Below, piece by piece: positions 6,662 to 12,837 of a stretch of 15,558 bases of DNA. The position numbers and the translations under genes are program-made. The notes under the pieces are model-generated. The model made no database searches. It was not told the origin of the DNA and was given only the letters and a program-made list of their open reading frames with translations. The stretch spans positions 1 to 15,558 of the forward strand of contig ONFH01000009.1 of NCBI GenBank assembly GCA_900317015.1, in the 5' to 3' direction. The DNA comes from an uncultured Erysipelotrichaceae bacterium. Lineage in GTDB: Bacteria; Bacillota_I; Bacilli_A; Erysipelotrichales; Coprobacillaceae. The number at the start of each line of letters is the position of its first letter. The stretch's first letter is position 1.

Positions 6662-6687
6662 TAGCATCCTACTTGGGTGCTATTTCT
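6662..6687 (+). terminator. Terminator after the DUF815 gene
   Basis: TAGCATCC (6662-6669) pairs with GGGTGCTA (6675-6682), with one G-T pair, around a 5-base loop, then TTTCT. Confidence 0.6.
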
Positions 6688-6689
6688 AT

Positions 6690-7005
6690 ATATCTTTTTG
6701 TGATAAAAATCACATGACTTTTCCTTCCTTTTTTGGTCATTGACCCTTATTCCCCTCTTCCTTCAATTTGCTTCGGAAAATCATAAGATTTCACCTTCAT
6801 TTTGACCCCATTTGATTTCTCAGAATTTTTGCTCCTCCTTCGGAATTTCAAGTGACAGATTTTAATAGATAAGTTGTTTGAAAATTTATTCACAACTTAT
6901 TCACATATGACGACACATGTCTATAATTAAAGATAAAATATTCACATATAAATATTAATTATATATAGATTAGAAATATACTAAAAATATTGAGAAGGAG
7001 AGAAG
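6690..7005. other. Pyrimidine-rich then AT-rich intergenic region
   Basis: The first half (about 6717-6850) is a plus-strand pyrimidine-rich tract (CCTTCC, CCCCTCTTCC, CTCCTCC) in which CTTCGGAA occurs twice (near 6771 and 6838) and TTGACCC or TTTGACCCC occurs twice. The second half (6850-7000) is strongly AT-rich with three DnaA-box-like sites. On the minus strand there is one 17-codon frame (6800-6747) with weak ribosome-site support that I do not accept. No gene is supported; the region is long for this compact genome and may hold regulatory sites or a decayed gene. Confidence 0.4.
6886..6946 (+). repeat. DnaA-box-like repeats in AT-rich DNA
   Basis: TTATTCACA occurs at 6886-6894 and again at 6897-6905, an 11-bp period. 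A third copy with one mismatch (ATATTCACA) lies at 6938-6946. The sequence fits the relaxed DnaA box TTATNCACA. All three point the same way and sit in AT-rich DNA about 110-170 bases before the TetR gene. No dnaA or dnaN is near, so this is not a typical oriC; DnaA-dependent regulation, a DnaA titration site, or chance in AT-rich DNA are the options. Confidence 0.4.
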
Positions 7006-7030
7006 AGTCATTGACTTAAAGTCAATGACT
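7006..7030. promoter_or_regulatory. 25-bp palindromic operator of the TetR gene
   Basis: AGTCATTGACTT (7006-7017), one central A, then AAGTCAATGACT (7019-7030): a perfect 12-bp inverted repeat. It covers the -35 hexamer TTGACT (7011-7016). Its size, symmetry and place just upstream of a TetR-family gene make autorepression by that protein very likely. Confidence 0.8.
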
Positions 7031-7040
7031 GTGTTAGAAT
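7011..7040 (+). promoter_or_regulatory. Promoter for the TetR gene
   Basis: TTGACT (7011-7016), an 18-base spacer and TAGAAT (7035-7040) with a TG extension at 7032-7033. The predicted start near 7047 would fall at the end of the Shine-Dalgarno site AAGGAGG (7042-7048), so either the start is a few bases earlier or another upstream promoter, such as TATAAT at 6922-6927, is used. Confidence 0.55.
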
Positions 7041-7056
7041 GAAGGAGGTGGTACGT

Positions 7057-7635
7057 ATGAGTTTAACAAAGAGGCAACAAGGCGCATTGGTCACGAAACG
7101 TAAGATCATCGAAGCTGCTACTGAGCTGATCAGTGAAAATGGTCTGGATGCGATCAATGTCGAAGATATTACAAATAAGGCTGGCGTTTCCAAAGGAACG
7201 TTCTATACTTATTTTAAAAAGAAGGAAGAAATTATTGATGTTGTAGGAATTGGTCCGATCGCAAAGATCAATGAAGCATTAGAAACGATGCAAGGTGGCT
7301 TACATGAAAAGCTCACCTACTTCATTAAGACTTATTTAAAAAGTGTTGAAGATGAAGGTGTTTATTTAACAAAAGATTACATGGTCAATGAACTCTCTTC
7401 GTATAAGAAAGATTCACGATATGCTTATGATGAAGAGTCGATCAAAGCGATCCTATTAGAAGCAATCAAAAACAAAGAACTGAATGAATCATGCCCTGTT
7501 GATGATCTAACGAATATGATCATGAGTATGATCTATGGAATCAGTTATGTTTATGTAAAAAAAGATGGACCTTCATTAACATCATTAATAGAAGATACAG
7601 TGGTCATGATCGAACATCTGATCAAGGAGGCTTAA
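7057..7635 (+). CDS. TetR/AcrR family transcriptional regulator
   Basis: I choose ATG 7057, 8 bases after AAGGAGG (7042-7048); an ATG at 7039 would place that ribosome site inside the gene. The product has 192 residues. Residues 14-60 form the TetR DNA-binding domain: TKRKIIEAATELISENG, then DITNKAGVSKGTFYTYFKKKEEI, with the typical G-T-F-Y-x-Y-F recognition-helix sequence. The rest is the helical ligand and dimer domain, which gives no clue to the ligand. A perfect palindrome over its promoter indicates autoregulation. One base after its stop begins a DUF3784 membrane protein, so the two are one operon and the regulator may respond to a compound or stress handled at the membrane. Confidence 0.9.
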   Translation: MSLTKRQQGALVTKRKIIEAATELISENGLDAINVEDITNKAGVSKGTFYTYFKKKEEIIDVVGIGPIAKINEALETMQGGLHEKLTYFIKTYLKSVEDEGVYLTKDYMVNELSSYKKDSRYAYDEESIKAILLEAIKNKELNESCPVDDLTNMIMSMIYGISYVYVKKDGPSLTSLIEDTVVMIEHLIKEA

Positions 7636-7636
7636 T

Positions 7637-7981
7637 ATGTTTGGTAAAATGGTTTTAACATGTGGATTAGGTGGATTCATCCTTATCATGGGCTTTATGA
7701 TCGCCTTTATGAAAAGAATCCAGCTTTTACATAGCTATCATTATAAGTATGTGGAAGAAGAGAAAAAGTCCCTCTTCTGTTTATTAGTGGGACTTGGTGT
7801 GATGGTTGCAGGAGCCGGTATCATGCTTATGGGATTACTCAGTATTTCTCTAGGAAAGACGGGAGACTTTATTGGTATGGTCCTGATGTTTGTGGGCATC
7901 ATCTTTAGTGCTCTAGTGATTGCCTTGATGAATAATGTGAATCAGGTCAAGGAACACGTTAATAATAAGAAGAGACAATAA
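7637..7981 (+). CDS. DUF3784 family small membrane protein
   Basis: ATG 7637 follows the TetR stop by one base and AAGGAGG (7624-7630) by six, so translation is probably coupled. The 114-residue protein has three membrane segments (about 8-26, 48-70 and 78-98) and a short basic tail (NNKKRQ). The loop after the first segment, LHSYHYKYVEEEKKSLFCLLVGLG, is typical of DUF3784, small Firmicute membrane proteins of unknown function. Pairing with a TetR regulator suggests that expression is induced by some ligand. It has too few segments to be a conventional transporter alone. Confidence 0.8.
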   Translation: MFGKMVLTCGLGGFILIMGFMIAFMKRIQLLHSYHYKYVEEEKKSLFCLLVGLGVMVAGAGIMLMGLLSISLGKTGDFIGMVLMFVGIIFSALVIALMNNVNQVKEHVNNKKRQ

Positions 7982-7984
7982 AAA

Positions 7985-8019
7985 GGTATGATCTCTAAGA
8001 GGTCATACCAAATTTTTTT
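7985..8019. terminator. Bidirectional terminator, converging operons
   Basis: GGTATGATCT... (from 7985) pairs with AGAGGTCATACC (ending 8009), with one G-T pair, and is followed by AAATTTTTTT on the plus strand. On the minus strand the same stem runs into TTTTTA. The stop codon of the minus-strand gene (7997-7995) lies inside the stem, so the two converging genes share the element. Confidence 0.85.
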
Positions 8020-9680
8020 AATTCTGCTCTAAAACGAGAAAAACGTGAATATTTTTTCTTATACTCTTGCATAAGGGTTTGACGAGCATTCGTGATACCA
8101 CGTGATTCTTCGACCTCCCCTAAGGCGGCAATCAGGTAGGCACATTGATTATAAGAGTCACGTTGTTGTTTAGAAAGTGTAGATTCTGTAAATTTGCTAA
8201 TGGTTCTTTCACATTGTTCAAGCCAAAACGCTTCAATCTCTGGAGTGATTGAAATCGTTGTTTTCCATCTCTCAATCAGCATTTTCATAAAATCTGCAGC
8301 TTGCATCCTACAGTCATCAATGAAGAATGTCTTTGGGTTTAATTGAAGCGCAGGACACAGATCGTCGATCATGCTCTGATAGCCTTTTTTTAAATAACGA
8401 GAATCATTGGCAAGGGCTGTAAGTAAGAATTCAATAACATAGATATGATTAAAGAAGAATGATGGTATGTGCTGACCCGTAAGGTCTCCTCGTAAAAAGT
8501 GGAGCATATGACAAGAATCTTCTTTTAATAGAAATCTGTCATCTTCTTTGGCTTCATCGAATAGTAAATGATCAAGATAGCTGATTCCAAGATCGCAATT
8601 ATAGTCTATAGCTTTGCTGGAAAATCGTCTTTTGATTTTATTTTCGTAGGGCTTTAGATCATCTACATAGTAAAGCATTCTAAAATAATTACAGACTGTA
8701 GGCACACTTAGAAAAGCTTCAACTAAGTATTCGTTTTCCTGTATGTTTAAAGCACGTGCATGTTTATAAGTAGCCAAGGCAATTTTTTCTCTGATTTGAT
8801 AATCCTGAGGAAGTATCCTTAACGCTTCATTTCCAAGATTTAAACATTCCTGATGATCATCACTATGCTCTAAAGCATAAACATAAAGGAAAGGATGAAC
8901 TTTACCATACTTTGAAGCTAACTCAATCACATCATCTTTAAGTAGTGAAAAGAGATCATTTAAAATACGTTTTATATCTTCACCTGGCTTGTCGCAAAAG
9001 GTTTCAATCAGCAGATGAACATTATGGTCTTGATCTTCTTTGAAGACGGAGAAATACTTTGAAAAATAATGATCTAATTCATAAGTAGGCTGTATTTTTA
9101 TATAGGGTTTTAATAAAGACCCGATTTCATTTTGTTTGCCAGCTTTCAAAATGCATCGTGTGATATCAAAGAGGCACTGTTCAAATTGATCTTGATCACT
9201 AGCGTACTTGAGCCAAAAGCTTTCATTGAGTTGACCATCGGCATCGACCATGACATAAAGTGTTGAGAGTCTCTTAACCATTGCTAAGCCAAGGTCATAA
9301 CATTCTTCAATTACACATTTTTGTAAGAAATGCGCAACTTTCTCTACTACTTTCTTAACTTCATAATCATGGGTCTCAACTTCATTAAAATCATCATCGT
9401 ATTCATATTCATCAAAATGGTAATGAACGGTGACATAGATTTCTTCATTATCAATTTTTGTAAGATCATCAAGGACGTCATTCATCATCTTGATCAAATC
9501 ATCTCGTGGATCATTGATTACAAAAGGCACATGACTTAACGTTTTAAGGCCCTTGAGGAAGGCTTCACGCTTTTCATCATCTTCACGTTTGGCTAGATTG
9601 AGAATATAGGTATCTTTCTCACTCTCAGACATGGCTTTTAAAGCGTCCTGGATCTGCGCTATATAGTTCTTATAATTCAT
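7995..9680 (-). CDS. Large hypothetical helical-repeat protein (561 aa)
   Basis: ATG at 9680 follows AAGGAGAACC on the minus strand. The 561-residue protein is soluble and acidic, with no membrane segment or signal peptide. It appears almost entirely helical with irregular tetratricopeptide-like stretches (for example HQECLNLGNEALRILPQDYQIREKIA near the middle). A strongly acidic patch (HFDEYEYDDDFNEVETHDYE) lies near residue 105. The C-terminus has IAALGEVEESRGITNARQTLMQEYKKKYSRFSRFRAELKKFGM, similar in style to the C-terminal tails of proteins that accompany SWIM zinc-finger proteins, but no CxC...CxH zinc motif is visible. I cannot assign a function. A terminator of the preceding minus-strand gene lies just before its ribosome site, so it is expressed by readthrough or from a promoter I do not see. 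Confidence 0.75.
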   Translation of the reverse strand: MNYKNYIAQIQDALKAMSESEKDTYILNLAKREDDEKREAFLKGLKTLSHVPFVINDPRDDLIKMMNDVLDDLTKIDNEEIYVTVHYHFDEYEYDDDFNEVETHDYEVKKVVEKVAHFLQKCVIEECYDLGLAMVKRLSTLYVMVDADGQLNESFWLKYASDQDQFEQCLFDITRCILKAGKQNEIGSLLKPYIKIQPTYELDHYFSKYFSVFKEDQDHNVHLLIETFCDKPGEDIKRILNDLFSLLKDDVIELASKYGKVHPFLYVYALEHSDDHQECLNLGNEALRILPQDYQIREKIALATYKHARALNIQENEYLVEAFLSVPTVCNYFRMLYYVDDLKPYENKIKRRFSSKAIDYNCDLGISYLDHLLFDEAKEDDRFLLKEDSCHMLHFLRGDLTGQHIPSFFFNHIYVIEFLLTALANDSRYLKKGYQSMIDDLCPALQLNPKTFFIDDCRMQAADFMKMLIERWKTTISITPEIEAFWLEQCERTISKFTESTLSKQQRDSYNQCAYLIAALGEVEESRGITNARQTLMQEYKKKYSRFSRFRAELKKFGMTS

Positions 9681-9693
9681 TGGTTCTCCTTAC

Positions 9694-9718
9694 AAAAAAG
9701 ACTACCTTTCAGGTAGTC
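9694..9718 (-). terminator. Intrinsic terminator of the 108-residue gene
   Basis: On the minus strand GACTACCT, loop GAA, AGGTAGTC then TTTTTTG: a perfect 8-bp stem with a T tract. It follows the stop codon at 9728 by nine bases and ends only a few bases before the ribosome site of the next minus-strand gene, so partial readthrough would set the ratio of the two products. Confidence 0.9.
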
Positions 9719-9727
9719 GGATCATTA

Positions 9728-10054
9728 TTATATTTTCTGTTCAAATTCTTTAGCCATCTGACCATAGAAGTCGATGTTTTCCTGAGCACCAGCAATGATA
9801 TTATCGAAAGCTCTAATCTTATGAACATCAGGCATAAAGTCTCTTGTTACATAATCCTTACGAAGAGCCTCAAACAATTCTAATTCATCTTCTTTTGCTT
9901 CAACCTGTGATTTCGCATAGTTGACAACATCTTCCTTAGTAAATTCCTGGCCATCAGAAATCTTGTGGAAAAGCATAGCTTCTTTCTGCAATTTTTTGTT
10001 AATGTTTAGATATAATGCATAAGAAATATCTTCTGTACTCTTTCCTTCAGACAT
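9728..10054 (-). CDS. Small hypothetical helical protein (108 aa)
   Basis: The open frame extends further upstream, but the start is set by AAGGAGG (10069-10063 on the minus strand) 8 bases before ATG 10054, giving MSEGKSTEDISYALYL. The 108-residue protein is charged and helical, likely a coiled coil or helical bundle (KKLQKEAMLFHKI, VEAKEDELELFEALRKDYVT, FDNIIAGAQENIDFYGQMAKEFEQKI). It has no membrane segment and no cysteine. I do not recognise a family. It has its own promoter and a strong terminator, with the 561-residue gene downstream on the same strand. The strong ribosome site and compact layout suggest an abundant small protein. Confidence 0.75.
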   Translation of the reverse strand: MSEGKSTEDISYALYLNINKKLQKEAMLFHKISDGQEFTKEDVVNYAKSQVEAKEDELELFEALRKDYVTRDFMPDVHKIRAFDNIIAGAQENIDFYGQMAKEFEQKI

Positions 10055-10082
10055 GAATAATTCCTCCTTCGCTTGTAATACT

Positions 10083-10111
10083 ATTGTAACCATTTTTTTC
10101 ATTTTATTAAA
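10083..10111 (-). promoter_or_regulatory. Promoter for the 108-residue gene
   Basis: On the minus strand TTTAAT (10111-10106), a 17-base spacer and TACAAT (10088-10083), ending 14 bases before the AAGGAGG site. The region between this and the plus-strand G3E gene is a divergent promoter region of about 165 bases. Confidence 0.55.
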
Positions 10112-10193
10112 GTAAATAAAGAAGATATTCGCAAATTTTTTGAAATTTAACATGAATTTAAGAAGTATGCTCAAAGGAATTGCGGACAATTGA

Positions 10194-10202
10194 TGGTATA
10201 AT
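10194..10202 (+). promoter_or_regulatory. Extended -10 promoter of the four-gene operon
   Basis: TGGTATAAT: perfect TATAAT (10197-10202) with the TGn extension. The -35 (AAGGAA near 10174) is weak. The transcript should begin near 10208, at the edge of the ribosome site GGAGG (10208-10212), so the leader is very short. Confidence 0.55.
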
Positions 10203-10220
10203 GGCATGGAGGTGGATCAA

Positions 10221-11147
10221 GTGATTAAAGTAGATTTGATTACGGGCTTTTTAGGAGCCGGTAAAACAACATTTATTAAACATTATGTAAAATATTTATC
10301 AGAAAAAGGAAAACATATTGCAATCATAGAAAATGATTATGGTGCCATCAATGTCGATCGTATGATCTTGCAGGATGAGCTTGGTGATCAGGCGGATGTT
10401 GAAATGGTCATCGGTGGTGACCAGGATTGTCGTATTCGTCGTTTCAAGACCAAACTCATTTCAATGGCGATGTTAGGTTATGATCGAGTCATCGTTGAAC
10501 CATCAGGTGTTTACGATGTCGATGAATTCTTCGATATCCTTCATGAAGAACCATTAGATAAGATGTATGAAATTGGTAATGTCATTGCCATTGTCGATGC
10601 CAAACTCCCAGAACTTAGTAAAGAGTCTGATTATGTTTTAGCAAGTGAAGTCGCTTATGCCGGCAGTATTGTCTTATCAAGAGTTCAGGAAGCATCAAGT
10701 GAAGAGATTCAAAACACGATTGATCATGTTCAGACAGCACTAAAGAAATGTCATTCCAATCGTGAGATCAAAAATGATGTGCTTGCGAAAGACTGGAATC
10801 AGCTTGAAGATGAAGACTATGCGAAACTGACACATTCAGAATATGATCTTGGCATCTTTGTCAAAAAGTTCATCAGTGAAAATCATTTCAAATCCCTCTT
10901 CTATTATAATAAGGATTATTCTCTTGAAGAGATCAAGACCCAGATCAAGAAGACCTTTGCGGATGAGTCATGTGGTCATGTCATTCGTATTAAAGGCTTT
11001 GCTTTAGAAGGGAATCAGTGGAAACAGATCAATGCCACAAGAGAAGAAACACGAATCGAAGATGTCGTAGAAGGACAGAAAGTCATCATTATTATTGGTG
11101 AGGATCTTGATCAGAAAGTCTTAGATTCGTATTGGGAGCATCTATGA
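10221..11147 (+). CDS. Divergent G3E (CobW-like) P-loop protein without CxCC
   Basis: I choose GTG 10221, 8 bases after GGAGG (10208-10212); the ATG at 10206 overlaps that ribosome site. The 308-residue protein has Walker A GFLGAGKTT (9-17), the G3E switch motif IENDYG (36-41), Walker B VIVEPSG (90-96) and a C-terminal CobW_C-like domain (about 209-296). Two family hallmarks are changed. The metal-binding CxCC region (normally GCICC) reads GGDQDCRIRR with a single Cys70, and the guanine-specifying NKxD is replaced by SRVQ in VLSRVQE. CobW, YeiR and ZigA proteins deliver zinc or cobalt; this one probably does not bind metal in that way and may not be GTP-specific. It is the first gene of an operon whose other members act on nucleic acids or regulate transcription. 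Confidence 0.85.
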   Translation: MIKVDLITGFLGAGKTTFIKHYVKYLSEKGKHIAIIENDYGAINVDRMILQDELGDQADVEMVIGGDQDCRIRRFKTKLISMAMLGYDRVIVEPSGVYDVDEFFDILHEEPLDKMYEIGNVIAIVDAKLPELSKESDYVLASEVAYAGSIVLSRVQEASSEEIQNTIDHVQTALKKCHSNREIKNDVLAKDWNQLEDEDYAKLTHSEYDLGIFVKKFISENHFKSLFYYNKDYSLEEIKTQIKKTFADESCGHVIRIKGFALEGNQWKQINATREETRIEDVVEGQKVIIIIGEDLDQKVLDSYWEHL

Positions 11148-12259
11148 CATTAAGAGAGCTCAATAAAGATTATCGCTTTGAAAAGCAGAAGCTCAGACAG
11201 TGGCTGATCGATGAACAGATCATTGATAAAGAAGATGATTCCGATATCTATGATCTAGAAGTTGATGAAGCATTAGAAAAGAAAATACAGGACAATGTCT
11301 ATGCCATTAAGGATACAGTTGTCAGACGTAAGTTCCAGGGCATCGATGAGTACGTTGCTCCGAAAATGATTCCAATGCCTTTTAGAGTTCTTAATATTTC
11401 CAACTTTGTCGTTTTAGATACTGAAACGACTGGTCTTTATAAAGATGATGAAGTTATTGAATTATCAGTGATCGATGAGCTAGGGAGAGAGCTTTATCAT
11501 TCTCTTTTCAAACCAGAAAAGAAAATGGGTGAGGCGGCTTTACGTGTGACTGGTCTTGATAATCCCATGTTAGAGAATGAACCGCTCTTTAAAGATGAAT
11601 GGAAAAACATCAAACAGGCCGTTGGAAAAAAGAAGATCCTCGGACATAATATCAGCTATGATTATCGTATTACTTTAGCAACTGCCAAACGTTATGGCAT
11701 CAATGAAAATGAAGTGAAGTCTTTATTTCATGACTGCATTGATTCCAAAGAGATTGCTAAAAAATACTTACGATCAAGAAGTTATAAGCTCGCTTATTTA
11801 TGTAAGAAGTTAGGCATTACCGAATCACAGAAACATCGTGCCACTTATGACTGTCTGCAGACCTTGCAGATGTTAAGACGATTAGAACGTAAGCTCTTAA
11901 ATGAAGGAGCCACCAAAGATACAACTGTTTATGATGAATATGAAGAAGCAAAGGAGGAACGATTCATGGAAGCGACCAAAGAAGCCGTCATTGCCGGCTA
12001 TAAAGCCAATAAATCCATTGAAGATCTTTCCATCTTCTATGGTTTAAGTTTAGAAGAGACGACAAATCTGATCATTGAAGCATCAAAGAAGCAGGGCTTT
12101 GCTTTAAGAGTTGATAAAGATCAGGAAGAAGCCGTACTTTTCATCGTTCGCAGCTACAAGGGTCTTCCTTTTGAAAAGCTTGTCAAAAAAGTCAAAAAAT
12201 ATGCCAATGAACAGGAACTGAAACTGATCATGGCGAAAAACGAGGAGGTCCTTTCATGA
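11144..12259 (+). CDS. DEDDh 3'-5' exonuclease (DnaQ-like) with extra domains
   Basis: ATG 11144 overlaps the stop of the G3E gene (ATGA), with GGGAG upstream. The 371-residue protein has an N-terminal region of about 85 residues that resembles a small helix-turn-helix or linker, then a DnaQ-type exonuclease (88-252): ExoI VVLDTETTGL (Asp92, Glu94), ExoII LGHNISYDYRI (Asp173) and ExoIII HRATYDC (His231, Asp236), all catalytic residues present, DEDDh class. A C-terminal region of about 115 residues follows; it contains SIEDLSIFYGLSLEETTNLI, a helix-turn-helix-like stretch. The core is expected to remove nucleotides from DNA or RNA 3' ends with two metal ions. Polymerase proofreading subunits are usually shorter; the flanking regions suggest a dedicated repair or RNA role. 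Confidence 0.88.
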   Translation: MTLRELNKDYRFEKQKLRQWLIDEQIIDKEDDSDIYDLEVDEALEKKIQDNVYAIKDTVVRRKFQGIDEYVAPKMIPMPFRVLNISNFVVLDTETTGLYKDDEVIELSVIDELGRELYHSLFKPEKKMGEAALRVTGLDNPMLENEPLFKDEWKNIKQAVGKKKILGHNISYDYRITLATAKRYGINENEVKSLFHDCIDSKEIAKKYLRSRSYKLAYLCKKLGITESQKHRATYDCLQTLQMLRRLERKLLNEGATKDTTVYDEYEEAKEERFMEATKEAVIAGYKANKSIEDLSIFYGLSLEETTNLIIEASKKQGFALRVDKDQEEAVLFIVRSYKGLPFEKLVKKVKKYANEQELKLIMAKNEEVLS

Positions 12260-12828
12260 GTACGACCGGACAGAGAATTAGAGGGTTAAGAGAATATAAT
12301 GAAATGTCGATTGAAGACTTATCCGCCCAGACAGGCATCGTCTTTGATCACTTATTAGCTTTAGAAACAGATCAGGAAACACCATCTTTGCAGGATGCGA
12401 AAGATCTCTCTTTCTTCTTAGGTGTCGATATTGATTATCTAAGAGGAAGGGAAAAGAAGCGTTATATGGGCTATGCCCATGTCTTAGAGTCACTTGAAGA
12501 CATATTGATTCCTAAGGATGCCTGGATCGAAACAATGATCGATTCCAATCATGACCTCTACGATTATCATGCGATTCTTTATAACACAGAAGATGAAGAA
12601 TGCAAAGAACCACTGGGCTCAATTCTTTATATAGATGAGGAAACGAGTGATGGCCTTTATATCGTCGATGATCAGATGATCGCACGTAAAGACCATGATG
12701 TTTATTATCATGGAGATCAGACGATCGTTCCTAAAAAAGCATTGCATATTGCCTTTATCACAAAAGATATCAAAGAGATCTATGATGAACTGACAAAACG
12801 TTTAAGAGATGGCACACTTGATCTTTAA
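12256..12828 (+). CDS. XRE regulator with unassigned C-terminal domain
   Basis: ATG 12256 overlaps the exonuclease stop (ATGA), after GAGGAGG. Residues 6-62 are an XRE/Cro helix-turn-helix (IRGLREYNEMSIEDLSAQTG, then DHLLALETDQETPSLQDA). Residues 65-190 do not match a family I know; the region is acidic and has mixed strand and helix, with repeated tyrosines (YDYHAILYN, ILYIDE, GLYIVDD, DVYYHGDQ), perhaps a sensor domain. It ends ten bases before the GNAT-Tag gene, so it is cotranscribed and may control the operon. The first helix-turn-helix carries no obvious loss. Confidence 0.82.
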   Translation: MSTTGQRIRGLREYNEMSIEDLSAQTGIVFDHLLALETDQETPSLQDAKDLSFFLGVDIDYLRGREKKRYMGYAHVLESLEDILIPKDAWIETMIDSNHDLYDYHAILYNTEDEECKEPLGSILYIDEETSDGLYIVDDQMIARKDHDVYYHGDQTIVPKKALHIAFITKDIKEIYDELTKRLRDGTLDL

Positions 12829-12837
12829 GGAGAGACT

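Noticed and set aside
6334..6717. A 127-codon plus-strand open frame
   Set aside because: It lies inside the DUF815 ATPase gene in another frame, across its Walker-side C-terminal half; the DUF815 frame has the conserved motifs, and this one has no ribosome site.
6747..6800. A 17-codon minus-strand frame (MKVKSYDFPKQIEGRGE)
   Set aside because: Only a weak GGGG precedes it, the sequence is a purine-rich low-complexity tract, and the peptide resembles nothing I know.
6850..7000. Chromosomal or plasmid replication origin
   Set aside because: Three DnaA-like boxes in AT-rich DNA are too few and no dnaA, dnaN, rep or par gene is near, so I report only the repeats.
9330..9883. Two small plus-strand frames with hydrophobic, Ile/Phe-rich products
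   Set aside because: They are antisense to the 561- and 108-residue genes, where acidic codons read backwards give hydrophobic residues; no ribosome sites.
10055..10207. N-terminal extension of the 108-residue minus-strand protein, with a membrane-like stretch
   Set aside because: The extension contains the promoter and the AAGGAGG site of the shorter gene and would start inside the opposing operon's promoter, so it is untranslated DNA.
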